From positions 1,116,001-1,180,000 of the forward strand of contig NZ_BCNB01000006.1 in the NCBI RefSeq assembly GCF_001485575.1: a stretch of DNA of 64,000 bases. The letters run 5' to 3'. Position 1 is the stretch's first letter. The number at the start of each line of letters is the position of its first letter. The stretch comes from Haloarcula sp. CBA1127 (lineage in GTDB: Archaea; Halobacteriota; Halobacteria; Halobacteriales; Haloarculaceae). The notes under the pieces were generated by a model. The model searched no databases. It was not told the origin of the DNA and worked only from the letters and a program-made list of their open reading frames with translations. Below are positions 9,059 through 17,854 of the stretch, piece after piece. Both the position numbers and the translations under genes were made by a program.

Positions 9059-9451
9059 TTAGACGTTGTCCGGGGCGTCGGCGTCGTCCTCAACCGAGCG
9101 CTTCAGCGAGTCACGTCGTGCCTTTGCGTCGCGGTCGGTCGCCTCCTCCAGGAAATCGTTCTTGATTGCGACGGCGTCCTCAGCCGCATCGACGTTGCCC
9201 TCGGCGATGACGTCCTCCGCCGGTCGCTCATCGATGTGGAGCGCGATTTTGTCTTTCTTGGAGCCGTACTCAACGCGGCCCGCGACGACCCGGTCAAACA
9301 CGGGGTTGTCAGGGTCGTCGACGACCAACAGGTCGTTGCCCTCGTACTCTTCTGTATCCGTTATCTCGCCGAAGTACTCTTCGACGAACGCTTCCATGTC
9401 AGGGACGCGGTCTTCGAGATGCTCGCCCCGTCGCATCTTGTACTCTCGCAT
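9059..9451 (-). CDS. Conserved haloarchaeal protein, DUF5611-like
   Basis: A 130-residue soluble acidic protein with an MREYKMRRGEHLEDRVPDM start and a C-terminal TDRDAKARRDSLKRSVED helix, the pattern of the DUF5611 family in haloarchaea. Its function is unknown. The ATG at 9451 is preferred to the longer frame from 9589 because the extension is rich in Arg/His and overlaps the neighbouring gene's 3' end. The next gene upstream on the same strand ends 38 bases before, so they may be co-transcribed. Confidence 0.75.
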   Translation of the reverse strand: MREYKMRRGEHLEDRVPDMEAFVEEYFGEITDTEEYEGNDLLVVDDPDNPVFDRVVAGRVEYGSKKDKIALHIDERPAEDVIAEGNVDAAEDAVAIKNDFLEEATDRDAKARRDSLKRSVEDDADAPDNV

Positions 9452-9489
9452 GGGCGAGTTTTTGCGAGGGGTTGTCTTACCCTTTGCGT

Positions 9490-10338
9490 TCACTCCTCGC
9501 CACGGGTGATAAGTGACCCCTTGTGACACTCCGGACAGAAGTCCCCGGCGCGCAACGATGTCGATTCGACTTCGGTGGTGAATCCACACTCCGGGCAGGC
9601 GAACTCGCCCTCTGGAACCGTCACGGCACTGTCGCTGGTCGACTCAACACCCGAATCGTCGTCCGTTCCAGTGTCGACCGGCATCGTCTCCGGCGACCAG
9701 CTGTCGCCGTCGTCTCCCGGCTCATCGGGCCACTCACCGGGCTGGCGGTCGTCGCCGGTCGACTCCGATTCCTCTTCTTCACCGAGAATGAGCCCGTCGT
9801 CTTTCTCCGGGTCAGTCTCGTCTTCGGTTACCGGCGCTTCGCTCTCGGCGTCCGGGACGTCGACCGTCGTCGTCGGCTCGTCCAACTCAACGTCGCCGCT
9901 TCCATCGCTGTCGCTGTCGTCGATAATCTCGGCATCGTCGGCCGACGGATCGACCGGCTCGTCGTCTCCGCTGTCGTCGCCGACTCCCGCATTCCCCGGC
10001 GCTTCAACCGGGTCGTCGACGCTGTCCCAGCCGTCCGAGCGCTCTGTTCCCTCATCAGTGGGCTCGGCCGCGCTGTCAGCCGGCTCGTCTTCCGGTGTCG
10101 ACTCGGTTTCCGCCGTTTCGGACTCGGACTCGTCTTCGACGAGATCGCTGGCGATGTCCGACGGTGTCTCGATAGCCGTTACCTCCTTGTTTTCCGAGAC
10201 AATTCGCGTATTTCCACACCGCTCACAGGTCTCCCGTTCCTGGATGGTGATGACGACTTCGCTACCCTGCTCTTCGCGCTCGCGCTCGACGGTGGTCTCA
10301 CCGTACTTGTGCCCGAGGACGGAACATTTGAGACCCAT
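9490..10338 (-). CDS. Zinc-ribbon protein with long acidic linker (DUF7093-like)
   Basis: A 282-residue protein with an N-terminal domain beginning MGLKCSVLGHKYGE and holding a CERCG knuckle (about residues 38-42). A disordered Asp/Glu/Ser-rich linker of about 170 residues follows, then a C-terminal zinc ribbon with CPECG and CPEC (about residues 250-275). The layout fits a haloarchaeal family of unknown function. The linker is extreme even for a halophile. Two separate metal-binding modules on a flexible tether suggest a scaffold or nucleic-acid role, but nothing shows it. Confidence 0.75.
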   Translation of the reverse strand: MGLKCSVLGHKYGETTVEREREEQGSEVVITIQERETCERCGNTRIVSENKEVTAIETPSDIASDLVEDESESETAETESTPEDEPADSAAEPTDEGTERSDGWDSVDDPVEAPGNAGVGDDSGDDEPVDPSADDAEIIDDSDSDGSGDVELDEPTTTVDVPDAESEAPVTEDETDPEKDDGLILGEEEESESTGDDRQPGEWPDEPGDDGDSWSPETMPVDTGTDDDSGVESTSDSAVTVPEGEFACPECGFTTEVESTSLRAGDFCPECHKGSLITRGEE

Positions 10339-10453
10339 TGCCAGAACTTCCCACCGTGGCGTACTTAAACCCTGCCCGTTGGCTCGACCATTCCTGACAG
10401 AATACTACCTGTTTCGCGACGGCGTTATATTAATTTCAGTCTAGTTTGTGAAA

Positions 10454-10461
10454 TTTTATAA
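10454..10461 (+). promoter_or_regulatory. TATA box of the PKD protein gene
   Basis: TTTTATAA lies 26-33 bases before the ATG at 10487, giving a leaderless transcript. The surrounding 15 bases match the box at 11858-11872 at 14 positions. A further TATA-like TTATATTA sits at about 10427. Confidence 0.45.
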
Positions 10462-10486
10462 CAGATACAGGTGCTACACTACGTTA

Positions 10487-11827
10487 ATGCAGCGGATGAC
10501 GACACTCGTGGTGTCGGCCCTCGCCCTTTCGGCACTTCTCGGTGGGACAGCGGTTGCGACCGGCAACCAGCCACCGCTTGCCGACGCCGGGCTGGACCAG
10601 TCCGTCGAGCGAGCAACGACGGTCCAGCTGGACGCTAACGGCTCGCGCGACCCCGACGGCACAATCGAAGATACCGAGTGGTCCATCGAAACGCCGGACG
10701 GCGCGACACGCACGCCCGACTGCCCGACCTGCGTCCAGACGACGTTCTCTCCAGCCGAAACCGGCCAGTACAACGTCACTATTACCGTCACTGATGATGA
10801 CGGGGCGTCGCGCTCGGACACGCTCCATGTCGACGTGGTGGCCGCCGGTGGGCCGTCAGTCTCAGTTTCGGCCCCGGCTGCGGTACCCGTCGGCCTCCGG
10901 CGGAATCTGACTGCCAACGTAACTGCCGGCGATGCCGACCTCCGAACGCTCGCCTGGGTCGTCAACGGCACCGCGCAAAACCAGACACGACTCGCCGGCG
11001 AGAACGGCACCTCGACCATTACGCACACGTTCAACGACTCCGGCTCTGTATCCGTCCGTGCGATTGCTTATGATGCCGCCGGCCGGCGTGGCGTCGCCAA
11101 TCGGACGATTCAGGTCGCAGACTCGTCTGGCAACGGTGGCAGCGCTGGTGGCAACAACTGTCCGGGTGGCAGCGGGGGCTACTACGTCGATGGTGAAAAC
11201 ATGGGCTGTACGAGTGCCGCCATGACCATCGAAGATACCATCGTCGATACTGACGGCCGGGACGGCTTGTGGTTGTACATGGACAACGAACTTACCAAGA
11301 TCATCGCGGAGGACAATATGAACAAGTACTCTGAGGACGGCTACGGAGGCACATTCAGTGAAGAGACTATTGACGAGCAAAAAGAGGACGCAAAGAGAGA
11401 ACAAGAGACTCAATCAGGGGCTAGCGCCGATTATGAAAGTGATAACGACGGAAGTGGAGGTAGACCCAGCGATGGGAACACCCGCCCGGGCTCTAGCGTG
11501 CCGAACAACCTAGGCGGAGAGACTGACGGCAACGACGACGACGATGATGGGTATGATTGGTCTTACGATGACGACGATGCCAGCAGTAGTGGTGAGGACG
11601 ACGATGATAGCGAAAGCAGAAACGATGATGATGATGACAGCGGTGACGATGATGATGGCGGTAGCGACGACGGTGATGGAGGGATCCTTGGCGACCTGCT
11701 CGGTGGGGATAGCGATGACAGTAGTAACGATGACGGCGAAGGTTGGTTTGGTGGCGATGACGATGACGGCGGCAGCAATGATGACAGCACTAACGATAAT
11801 GGCGATGGCGGTTGGAGTTTTTGGTAG
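10487..11827 (+). CDS. Secreted PKD/Ig-like protein with Asp-rich tail
   Basis: A 446-residue exported protein. A Sec-type signal peptide (MQRMTTLVVSALALSALLGG, cleavage near residue 24) precedes a PKD domain (about 28-120, with the typical NGSRDPDG turn) and a second Ig-like domain (about 125-215). A Cys-containing segment (about 230-245, NNCPGGSGGYYVDGENMGC) follows. The last about 100 residues are runs of Asp, Ser and Gly ending in WSFW. The DNA of the tail is dominated by GAY codons and differs from the N-terminal half, suggesting repeat expansion. It likely sits at the cell surface and could bind cations. No C-terminal membrane helix or PGF sorting motif is visible. Confidence 0.75.
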   Translation: MQRMTTLVVSALALSALLGGTAVATGNQPPLADAGLDQSVERATTVQLDANGSRDPDGTIEDTEWSIETPDGATRTPDCPTCVQTTFSPAETGQYNVTITVTDDDGASRSDTLHVDVVAAGGPSVSVSAPAAVPVGLRRNLTANVTAGDADLRTLAWVVNGTAQNQTRLAGENGTSTITHTFNDSGSVSVRAIAYDAAGRRGVANRTIQVADSSGNGGSAGGNNCPGGSGGYYVDGENMGCTSAAMTIEDTIVDTDGRDGLWLYMDNELTKIIAEDNMNKYSEDGYGGTFSEETIDEQKEDAKREQETQSGASADYESDNDGSGGRPSDGNTRPGSSVPNNLGGETDGNDDDDDGYDWSYDDDDASSSGEDDDDSESRNDDDDDSGDDDDGGSDDGDGGILGDLLGGDSDDSSNDDGEGWFGGDDDDGGSNDDSTNDNGDGGWSFW

Positions 11828-11858
11828 TCTTATTTCGTACTTATTTTATGAAATCAGA

Positions 11859-11866
11859 TTTTATAA
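11859..11866 (+). promoter_or_regulatory. TATA box of the small secreted/membrane protein gene
   Basis: TTTTATAA is centred about 30 bases before the ATG at 11893 and supports that start over ATG 11848. Its flanks nearly repeat those of the box at 10454. Confidence 0.45.
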
Positions 11867-11892
11867 TAGATAGCGAGTGGATTACAAACAGA

Positions 11893-12228
11893 ATGAACCG
11901 AAAGTGTAAGACTGGAAAGGGAGCCGCCTGTCTGTTAGTGACGGCTACAGGTCTTTCCCTCATACCAGCTCTCGCTCCAATCATCATGTGGATGAACGCC
12001 AGTGAGTATGCAAATGAACACCCATGTATGTCCCGTACCCAGTACAATGGTAGTCTCCTCAGCGATCTGATCGTGTCCGCCACGTCATCAGGAGGAGTGT
12101 ATGGAGGTGGGCCAGCAGATGGCTCGACTGCAGAACCGACGCCGACCTCGACTGGAGTTTCGACACTCCCGTCTGTTGAAAGAGAAACAAACGGTTCAGA
12201 CCTCTATAATGAGGTTCAGGAACGATGA
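11893..12228 (+). CDS. Small secreted or membrane protein
   Basis: A 111-residue protein with one hydrophobic segment near the N-terminus (about residues 11-34), followed by an extracellular-type region with a Cys (HPCMSR), Asn-glycosylation-type sequons (NGS) and a Thr/Pro-rich stretch (AEPTPTSTGVS). No family recognised. The ATG at 11893 is preferred because of TATA spacing. It overlaps the following lipoprotein gene by four bases (ATGA), so the two are co-translated and probably act together at the surface. GC content is lower than in the rest of the window. Confidence 0.6.
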   Translation: MNRKCKTGKGAACLLVTATGLSLIPALAPIIMWMNASEYANEHPCMSRTQYNGSLLSDLIVSATSSGGVYGGGPADGSTAEPTPTSTGVSTLPSVERETNGSDLYNEVQER

Positions 12229-12905
12229 CCAATACTAAAAATATCGCCATCTCAGCCGGTCTGGCCCTTTTGATTACCTTAGCCGGTTGCTCTGCGTTCG
12301 TGGATGGAGGTGGACCAGTGGATGAAACAGATACGCCGGCGCAGACCCCGGCCGCTACACCAGAGGATACCGAGACTCCAACACCTGTACCTACGGAGGC
12401 GAAAAGTACGCCAGTAGCTACCGAGAGACCTGAAACAGAAACCGAAACCGAATCTATTACTCGAGGCGACCTCAGTAAGGCACAGAAGTTTGAGGAATTC
12501 GATGAGAATATGCAATATCTATATGATGAAGATGAAGAAAATCGCTCTGCCGAGATGGAGGCCTTCCCTGCAAATGACTCATACCACCTGACGGTTGAAA
12601 TGCGTGATACCACAAACTTCACCAAGACCCGGAATGACCGGCTAAATCCACTCTGGAAGTACTATGCCATTGTAGAGGACTACAATAACAATGATGATCA
12701 CTTTCCGAAGAGGGACCACACGTATATCCCTGATACAGTTAATGTAACGTTCGTTACCGAAGATGGCGGGGTGTTCGAGACGACATACATCAAGTACAAT
12801 TGGGCGTACAAGTACTATACCGACGAATGGTCCATCCGAGTCCTCATAGCAAAGTATGGCTCTACTACGAAAGAAGGACCAGCCTACCACGAGAAGGGCA
12901 GGTAG
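12225..12905 (+). CDS. Lipoprotein of unknown function
   Basis: A 226-residue exported lipoprotein with a hydrophobic N-terminus and a lipobox LAGC (Cys at about residue 22). A Thr/Pro/Glu-rich stalk (about 30-85) is followed by a folded domain rich in aromatic residues (about 90-220). The stalk is typical of haloarchaeal surface lipoproteins. The domain is not recognised. The start overlaps the end of the preceding small gene. AT content is high for this genome, which with its two upstream neighbours suggests a strain-variable surface module. Confidence 0.7.
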   Translation: MTNTKNIAISAGLALLITLAGCSAFVDGGGPVDETDTPAQTPAATPEDTETPTPVPTEAKSTPVATERPETETETESITRGDLSKAQKFEEFDENMQYLYDEDEENRSAEMEAFPANDSYHLTVEMRDTTNFTKTRNDRLNPLWKYYAIVEDYNNNDDHFPKRDHTYIPDTVNVTFVTEDGGVFETTYIKYNWAYKYYTDEWSIRVLIAKYGSTTKEGPAYHEKGR

Positions 12906-13267
12906 CGATATCCTCTCTTCTGTAGTGTGAGCCACAGAGCGTTTGTCGGCGACGACTAGGCTTCGGTAGCCACGACGGGCACTTGTCGAAACACACGAGT
13001 GAGAGGTGTCAACTGTCGATTGGTCAATAGCGGTGCAGTGTGATTGGTTTGTTGCTGCGCTCGCGCGCAATCGACACCAAATCAGTTAGACGATAAGCCA
13101 CACTGGTGTTGAAAGAGACGAAAACAGCGAGCACAGATTTCAGTGGCCAAACACACACAACAGCGAGTCATATCGTCTCTCTCGGCGGTGTACGGCTCGC
13201 TGCACAGGGCACGCATATCACAATTCCGAGGGACAGAGATTAGACCCAGCCGGTTTTAGAGGGACAT
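12906..13267. other. 362-base intergenic region
   Basis: No coding frame is convincing. An inverted repeat TGTCGATTG (near 13014) with CAATCGACA (near 13069) spans about 60 bases, and the sequence AACAGCGAG occurs twice (near 13123 and 13159). A TTTTA stretch at about 13254 is too close to the ATG at 13268 to be its TATA box. Nothing else was recognised. Confidence 0.5.
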
Positions 13268-13561
13268 ATGAGAGCGAAGCCGGAGTATCGCGACCGGGAC
13301 GACACTGAGGTTGCGGTGCTCGATGCGCTCGCTGACCGCCGCGATGAGGGGATGACTGTCTTCGAGCTACGGTCGCGGACGGAAGAGAATATCGACCGCA
13401 TTGAGGATGCACTTGCGGCTCTCAAGGCAGACGACCTCATCGAGGTCGAGGACAACGGGGAACGGACTGTGATTTTGCCAGGAGAGGGCGTGGTTGGGGA
13501 GTCACTGCCGGACGAAGACGAATCGCTTCTCGACCAGATTCGCAAGCGGCTCCCGCTGTAG
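13268..13561 (+). CDS. Small winged-helix-like protein (DUF6432-like)
   Basis: A 97-residue acidic protein with the predicted alpha/beta pattern of a winged helix: VAVLDALADR, MTVFELRSRTEENIDRIEDAL, ALKADDLIEVEDNGERTVILP. It resembles the haloarchaeal DUF6432 family. A DNA-binding or protein-interaction role is plausible but not shown. It is convergent with the rhodanese/hydrolase fusion, 22 bases away. Confidence 0.7.
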   Translation: MRAKPEYRDRDDTEVAVLDALADRRDEGMTVFELRSRTEENIDRIEDALAALKADDLIEVEDNGERTVILPGEGVVGESLPDEDESLLDQIRKRLPL

Positions 13562-13583
13562 CTACGGCTCTCTCGTGGCGGTG

Positions 13584-14762
13584 TCACACCGTGTCCGTCG
13601 GCGCAGCCGCGCAGTTGTTCGGGCCGAGTTCGAGTTCGAACGCGGTGTCGTCGTCGGCCGCTTCCGTTCCGAGGTTGATGGCGATAACCCGCTCGAAGTT
13701 GGCGGGGCGCGGCGGGATGTCGTCACAGACGTACTCGACAAATGCCTCGCGGTCCATCGTGAACCCCGGGAGTCGGTCGCGGAGAGCACCCAGAGGAGCG
13801 GTGAACGTACCGTCGTCAGACGGCACCGCCGACTCGCTGTAGTGGCCCGGGGCGACGCGTGTTTCATCGGGCAGTGCTCCGAGCCGGTCAGTCAGCGTGC
13901 GATGGAGGTCGCGGGCGAGGTCACGAGCGCCGTCGGCTCCGGCTTCGAGGTCTGGGCGGGCGACGCTGTCGAGAAAGACGCTGTCGCCGGCCAAAAGCAC
14001 GTCGCCGACGGTGAAGCCGGTCATGCCGGTCGTGTGGCCGGGTAGGGGACGAGGTTCCAGTGTGGCCGAGCCGACACGTAGGGTTTCGTCGTCGGCCAGC
14101 GCAGTCACGTCGTCGACGCCGCGGGCGACCGCTCGTTCGGAAAGGACCGGTTCGGCACCGGTTTCTTCGGCGAGACGGCGAACGCCGCTGACGTGGTCTG
14201 CGTGGACGTGCGTGTCGATAGCGTGGGTGAGCGAGGCGTTGTGGTCGGCAGCGTCGGCAACATACCGGCCGGTGAACGCCCGGAGCGGGTCGACGACAGC
14301 GGCCGAGCCGTCGCTGATGACCATGTAGCCGAGACAGCCAGATGACGGACGGCGATACTGGAGGACGATTGCGTCGTCGCAGAGAATCTCGCGGGCTTCG
14401 TAGAGCCGCGCCCACCCCTCCATGCCGTCGCTGAGGTTCTGCGCTTCGACGCTGTGTTCAGTTAGTAGGCCGGCGACGAAGGCGCTGGCTTCGCCGCGGC
14501 CACAGACGACCGTTATCGGGCCGGTGCCGGCCACCTCGGCGACGAGGCTGTCCACTTCGCCAGTCACCTTCGCCTGGAGAAATTTGGTAAAGGGGAGCTG
14601 TGTTGCTGTTACCGACTCGCCGCGGAGTCGCCACTCCTCGTACTCGTCACGGTCGCGAACGTCGAGCAGCCGGACCGATTCACCGGCGTCCAGCTTCGCT
14701 TGCAACGTCGCTGCCGATAGTGACGGCGGGTCCGTCGGCGGGTCAGGGTAGTCCTCGACCAT
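13584..14762 (-). CDS. Rhodanese-metallo-beta-lactamase fusion hydrolase
   Basis: A 392-residue cytosolic fusion. The N-terminal rhodanese domain (about residues 12-125) has the persulfide-forming Cys in VVCGRGEAS (residue 87). The C-terminal metallo-beta-lactamase domain (about 130-330) has THVHADHVSG (metal ligands His185, His187, Asp189, His190), PGHTTGM and AGDS. This resembles ETHE1-type persulfide dioxygenases fused to rhodanese, which handle glutathione or low-molecular-weight persulfides; in haloarchaea the thiol would differ. The domain order here is rhodanese first, the reverse of many bacterial fusions. The sulfur role is inferred; a glyoxalase-type hydrolase is the alternative. 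Confidence 0.8.
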   Translation of the reverse strand: MVEDYPDPPTDPPSLSAATLQAKLDAGESVRLLDVRDRDEYEEWRLRGESVTATQLPFTKFLQAKVTGEVDSLVAEVAGTGPITVVCGRGEASAFVAGLLTEHSVEAQNLSDGMEGWARLYEAREILCDDAIVLQYRRPSSGCLGYMVISDGSAAVVDPLRAFTGRYVADAADHNASLTHAIDTHVHADHVSGVRRLAEETGAEPVLSERAVARGVDDVTALADDETLRVGSATLEPRPLPGHTTGMTGFTVGDVLLAGDSVFLDSVARPDLEAGADGARDLARDLHRTLTDRLGALPDETRVAPGHYSESAVPSDDGTFTAPLGALRDRLPGFTMDREAFVEYVCDDIPPRPANFERVIAINLGTEAADDDTAFELELGPNNCAAAPTDTV

Positions 14763-14832
14763 ACCGACTGTAGCGCTTCCCGGTGGATAAATCGGGCGGG
14801 GATTTCAAGCCCCTGCCGCGCCCAGCGGAGGT

Positions 14833-15435
14833 ATGGACGCTGGAGCTACTATCAACGCCGTCCGTGACCAGACTGAGACGGAGCGAGACAGACTGGGCTC
14901 GGACAAGGTGCTTATCGCAGCAACAGATGCGACACTGGAGACGGAGGCGGTGCTCACAGCAGCGGCGACACGCGAGTCAGGGCTTGCAGATATCCTCGGC
15001 CAGTGGGCCGCCGAGACAGACAGCGATGTGGCGGCGCGGTTCGAAGCAGCCGCCGAGGCCGCGACCGAGCGGGCGGACCGCATCGACGCAGACGCCGGTG
15101 ACACCGATGGATTCCTTGACCACCTCGAAACCGTTAGCGGGACTGCACGGCGCGTCGGGGCCGGCCTCGTCGCTGCCCCGTTGGTCGCCGACCGGTTCTA
15201 CCTGCAAGTGGTGAGCTTCTTCATCAACGAGGCGGACGAACAGCGGGCTGATACGTTCCGCGAGATTCGACGCGAAGCGTCGGCACTCGACGACGGGGAT
15301 ACCGCCCTCGGACACCTCTCGGAATCCGAGCGCGAGACGGCAGCGGCGGCCGCGACGGAGGCCATTGGAGCGGCGTACGACGACTACGCGGAGGCGCTGG
15401 AGGCGATGGGACTGGACCCGAAGCCGGTCTGCTAA
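14833..15435 (+). CDS. Conserved haloarchaeal helical protein, unknown function
   Basis: A 200-residue, almost entirely alpha-helical, Ala/Glu/Asp-rich protein. Helical segments with spaced Glu/Asp and a hydrophobic stretch LVAAPLVADRFYLQVVSFF (about residues 114-132) suggest a ferritin-like four-helix bundle, but a clear ExxH metal pair is missing. It ends GLDPKPVC. I recognise no function. Its 3' end overlaps the convergent ABC permease gene by four bases. Confidence 0.65.
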   Translation: MDAGATINAVRDQTETERDRLGSDKVLIAATDATLETEAVLTAAATRESGLADILGQWAAETDSDVAARFEAAAEAATERADRIDADAGDTDGFLDHLETVSGTARRVGAGLVAAPLVADRFYLQVVSFFINEADEQRADTFREIRREASALDDGDTALGHLSESERETAAAAATEAIGAAYDDYAEALEAMGLDPKPVC

Positions 15436-17042
15436 TCCAGCCGGTATGTTGCGACGCGGTTGGCGGCATAGAGGAACCCGGCGACAGCGCCAGCGACGGC
15501 GATTGCTACACTCGCTACAAGTCCACCACCGAGGAGCCACACTTTGTCGAACGGTAACGAGAACAGGTCACGGACGGCAAGCAGGTACGTCACGCTTCCC
15601 GGCGCGACGGCCACGCCGAGGACGAGGAAGTACAGCCCGAACGCCCAGCCGCTCGGAACCACTACTTCGTGGCCCTGCACGGACGACGACTCGAACTTCG
15701 GGAACACGACGCCGGCTCCGACGGCGATAGCCGGTGCGGCGAGGGTTGCGACGAGTGCGATTGTGAGGCCGACGGCGAGCGTGACCGGCGGCGTTCCGGC
15801 GGCGACGCCGAGGCCGACGACCAGTAGCGTCGTCACCACGACGCCGGGGAGTGCGCCCGCGAGGACGAGTCCGGTGGCGAACGCCCGGCCGGAGACATTG
15901 GCGGTCAGTGTCAGCGGCAGCACTCCTTCCTCGCCGCCGAGCGGATTGAGCGAGAACGCGGCCCCGAACGCCGCCGCGCTGGCGAGGCCAGCGCTGAGGG
16001 GGAGTGTTGGCGGGACCACTCGCTCCAGAATGACGATCTGGAGATGATACACCAGGAAGAAAAACGGCATGATCGCGAACTGCACGGAAATGGGCGCTCG
16101 CTTGGCACGGAGCCACGACTTCTGGGCGACCACGCGGGTCGCCGTTGAGACCCGTCCTCTCAGCAGACGGTCCGAGAGTGTCTGCTTGTCTGCGTCGAAC
16201 TCGTAGTCAGGCTGGACCGGATCGACATACCAAGCCCGCGCAGCCAGCCACAGACACGCAACCACGCCGACCGGGAGCGCGCTGAGAATCCCCACCGTGG
16301 CGACGGCGGCTGTGATCGGATTACCGCCGTTTCCCAGCACAAGCAGGACCACGTCGGCGGGCCACGAGAGCGGGGACTGGGTCGCCAGTTGGAGCACGCG
16401 AAACTGTACCGTCGGGACGGTCGTCATCGCAACCCAGCCCAGCGGCAGGACGAGCGAGACGGCGACCCCGACGCTCGCGCGATGCCGCGCGATGAAGGCC
16501 GAGCGGTTCGCGACCAGTTTCGTCACTAGCCCCAGAGCAAAGCCGAGGATCGTTCCCAGCAGGGCAACCGTGACCGACCCGATGAGGGCCACGACAGCGA
16601 CAAGTACCCCGGCATCACCGACTGCAAGTCCGCCCACCAGCGCCAGAATCGGGATGGTGAGCGCGAGCAACACTCGACCGACCTCGGCGGCGAGCAGGCC
16701 GGCCGCCGCGTCCTCGTAGGGCACCGTCGTCAGTAGACCGTCGGCAGCGTCCGGTTCGCCGGCCGATTTCACCGTGTGCTGGAGTGTGAAGAAGCCGACG
16801 AGTCCGAGCAGTCCGACGATGCCCGCCGTCGTCGCGAGTCTGACAGTGTGGGGGTCGCTGTCGGCGAGGAAGCCGCCGAGAAAGAAAGCCCCCGCGCCGA
16901 TAGCGAGACTGTATACGATGAGGCCCAATCCGCCGCCGAGCAGCATGAGCGTCCCGCGCGTCGTGCCCATGAGCTTGCGCCAGGTACGCCGCAGTTCCGT
17001 CCGCGCTATCAGGTGGACTCGCCGCCAGTTCGGTCGCCTCAT
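15432..17042 (-). CDS. ABC-2 type permease, large 12-helix form
   Basis: A 536-residue polytopic membrane protein with about 12 transmembrane helices in two halves. It is encoded directly behind an ABC ATPase with a four-base overlap (17039-17042), so it is the membrane subunit of that exporter. The N-terminus RRPNWRRVHLIARTELRRTW and a mid-protein cytosolic segment (about residues 265-315, DPVQPDYEFDADKQTLSDRL) match the large fused-half permeases of haloarchaea. The substrate is unknown. Confidence 0.8.
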   Translation of the reverse strand: MRRPNWRRVHLIARTELRRTWRKLMGTTRGTLMLLGGGLGLIVYSLAIGAGAFFLGGFLADSDPHTVRLATTAGIVGLLGLVGFFTLQHTVKSAGEPDAADGLLTTVPYEDAAAGLLAAEVGRVLLALTIPILALVGGLAVGDAGVLVAVVALIGSVTVALLGTILGFALGLVTKLVANRSAFIARHRASVGVAVSLVLPLGWVAMTTVPTVQFRVLQLATQSPLSWPADVVLLVLGNGGNPITAAVATVGILSALPVGVVACLWLAARAWYVDPVQPDYEFDADKQTLSDRLLRGRVSTATRVVAQKSWLRAKRAPISVQFAIMPFFFLVYHLQIVILERVVPPTLPLSAGLASAAAFGAAFSLNPLGGEEGVLPLTLTANVSGRAFATGLVLAGALPGVVVTTLLVVGLGVAAGTPPVTLAVGLTIALVATLAAPAIAVGAGVVFPKFESSSVQGHEVVVPSGWAFGLYFLVLGVAVAPGSVTYLLAVRDLFSLPFDKVWLLGGGLVASVAIAVAGAVAGFLYAANRVATYRLD

Positions 17043-17779
17043 CGCTCTCCCGGGTGCTCGCTGGTCACGTCAAGGAACACGTCTTCGAGCGTGCTTCCGG
17101 ACTCGACGCTGCCGGTCAGTTCCTCGGGAGACCCCTCCGCGACGAGGTCGCCGTCGTACAGGACACCAACGGTGTCGGCCAACTCCTCGACGACGGGCAG
17201 GATGTGCGTCGAGAGGAAAACCGTCGTGTCAGCGGCCGCGACCTCGCTGATGGTATCACGGACCGTCCGAGCCGCCCGCGGGTCCAGTCCCGAAGTCGGC
17301 TCGTCCAGAAAGAGAACGTCGGGGTTGTGCAACAGCGCCTGAACGAGGCCGAGCTTCTGTTTCATCCCCTTCGAGTACGTCTCGACGCGCCGGTCGGCGT
17401 CCGAGTCAAGATCGAACCGGTCGAGTAGTGATTCCACGCGGTTCCAGTCCTCGTGCCCGCGCAGGCCGGCGACGTACTCCAGCTGCTCGCGGCCGGTGAG
17501 TTCGTCGTACAGCGGGGGCTCTTCGGGCAGGAAGCCGATGTGTTCGACCACTGCGGCGCGGTCGGCGACCGACTCGCCCGCCACCCGTGCGGTGCCGCTC
17601 GTCGGGTTCGTCAACGTCGTCAGGATGCGAATCGTCGAGGTCTTGCCCGCACCGTTGGGGCCGAGAAAACCGAAAACACTCCCGCGAGGAACCGTCAGGT
17701 CGAGGGATTCTATTGCCGAGACGCCGCTGTAGCGCTTCGTCAACCCCTCGGTGACGATTGCGGGTGCTGGAGGGCACAT
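17039..17779 (-). CDS. ABC transporter ATP-binding protein
   Basis: A 246-residue ATPase with Walker A GPNGAGKTS (residues 40-48), a signature YSKGMKQK (about 135-142), in which the usual LSGGQ is replaced, as in many ABC-2 exporters, and Walker B VLFLDEPTSGLDP (about 155-167). The D-loop and a switch His in LSTHI are present. It is coupled to the large permease downstream. Both lie on the minus strand, next to the exoribonuclease gene, which has its own upstream gap. Confidence 0.88.
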   Translation of the reverse strand: MCPPAPAIVTEGLTKRYSGVSAIESLDLTVPRGSVFGFLGPNGAGKTSTIRILTTLTNPTSGTARVAGESVADRAAVVEHIGFLPEEPPLYDELTGREQLEYVAGLRGHEDWNRVESLLDRFDLDSDADRRVETYSKGMKQKLGLVQALLHNPDVLFLDEPTSGLDPRAARTVRDTISEVAAADTTVFLSTHILPVVEELADTVGVLYDGDLVAEGSPEELTGSVESGSTLEDVFLDVTSEHPGER

Positions 17780-17854
17780 ACGGGCAGTGCCGCACCGACT
17801 GTGAAAAGGTCTTGCTGTTGGCGAGTGCCGCGTCCAAACGCGAGCCTGCCGGCG

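Noticed and set aside
11544-11873. Met-rich open frame over the Asp-rich tail of the PKD protein
   Set aside because: It is the GAY-codon repeat read in another frame (ATG from GATGA), with no independent support.
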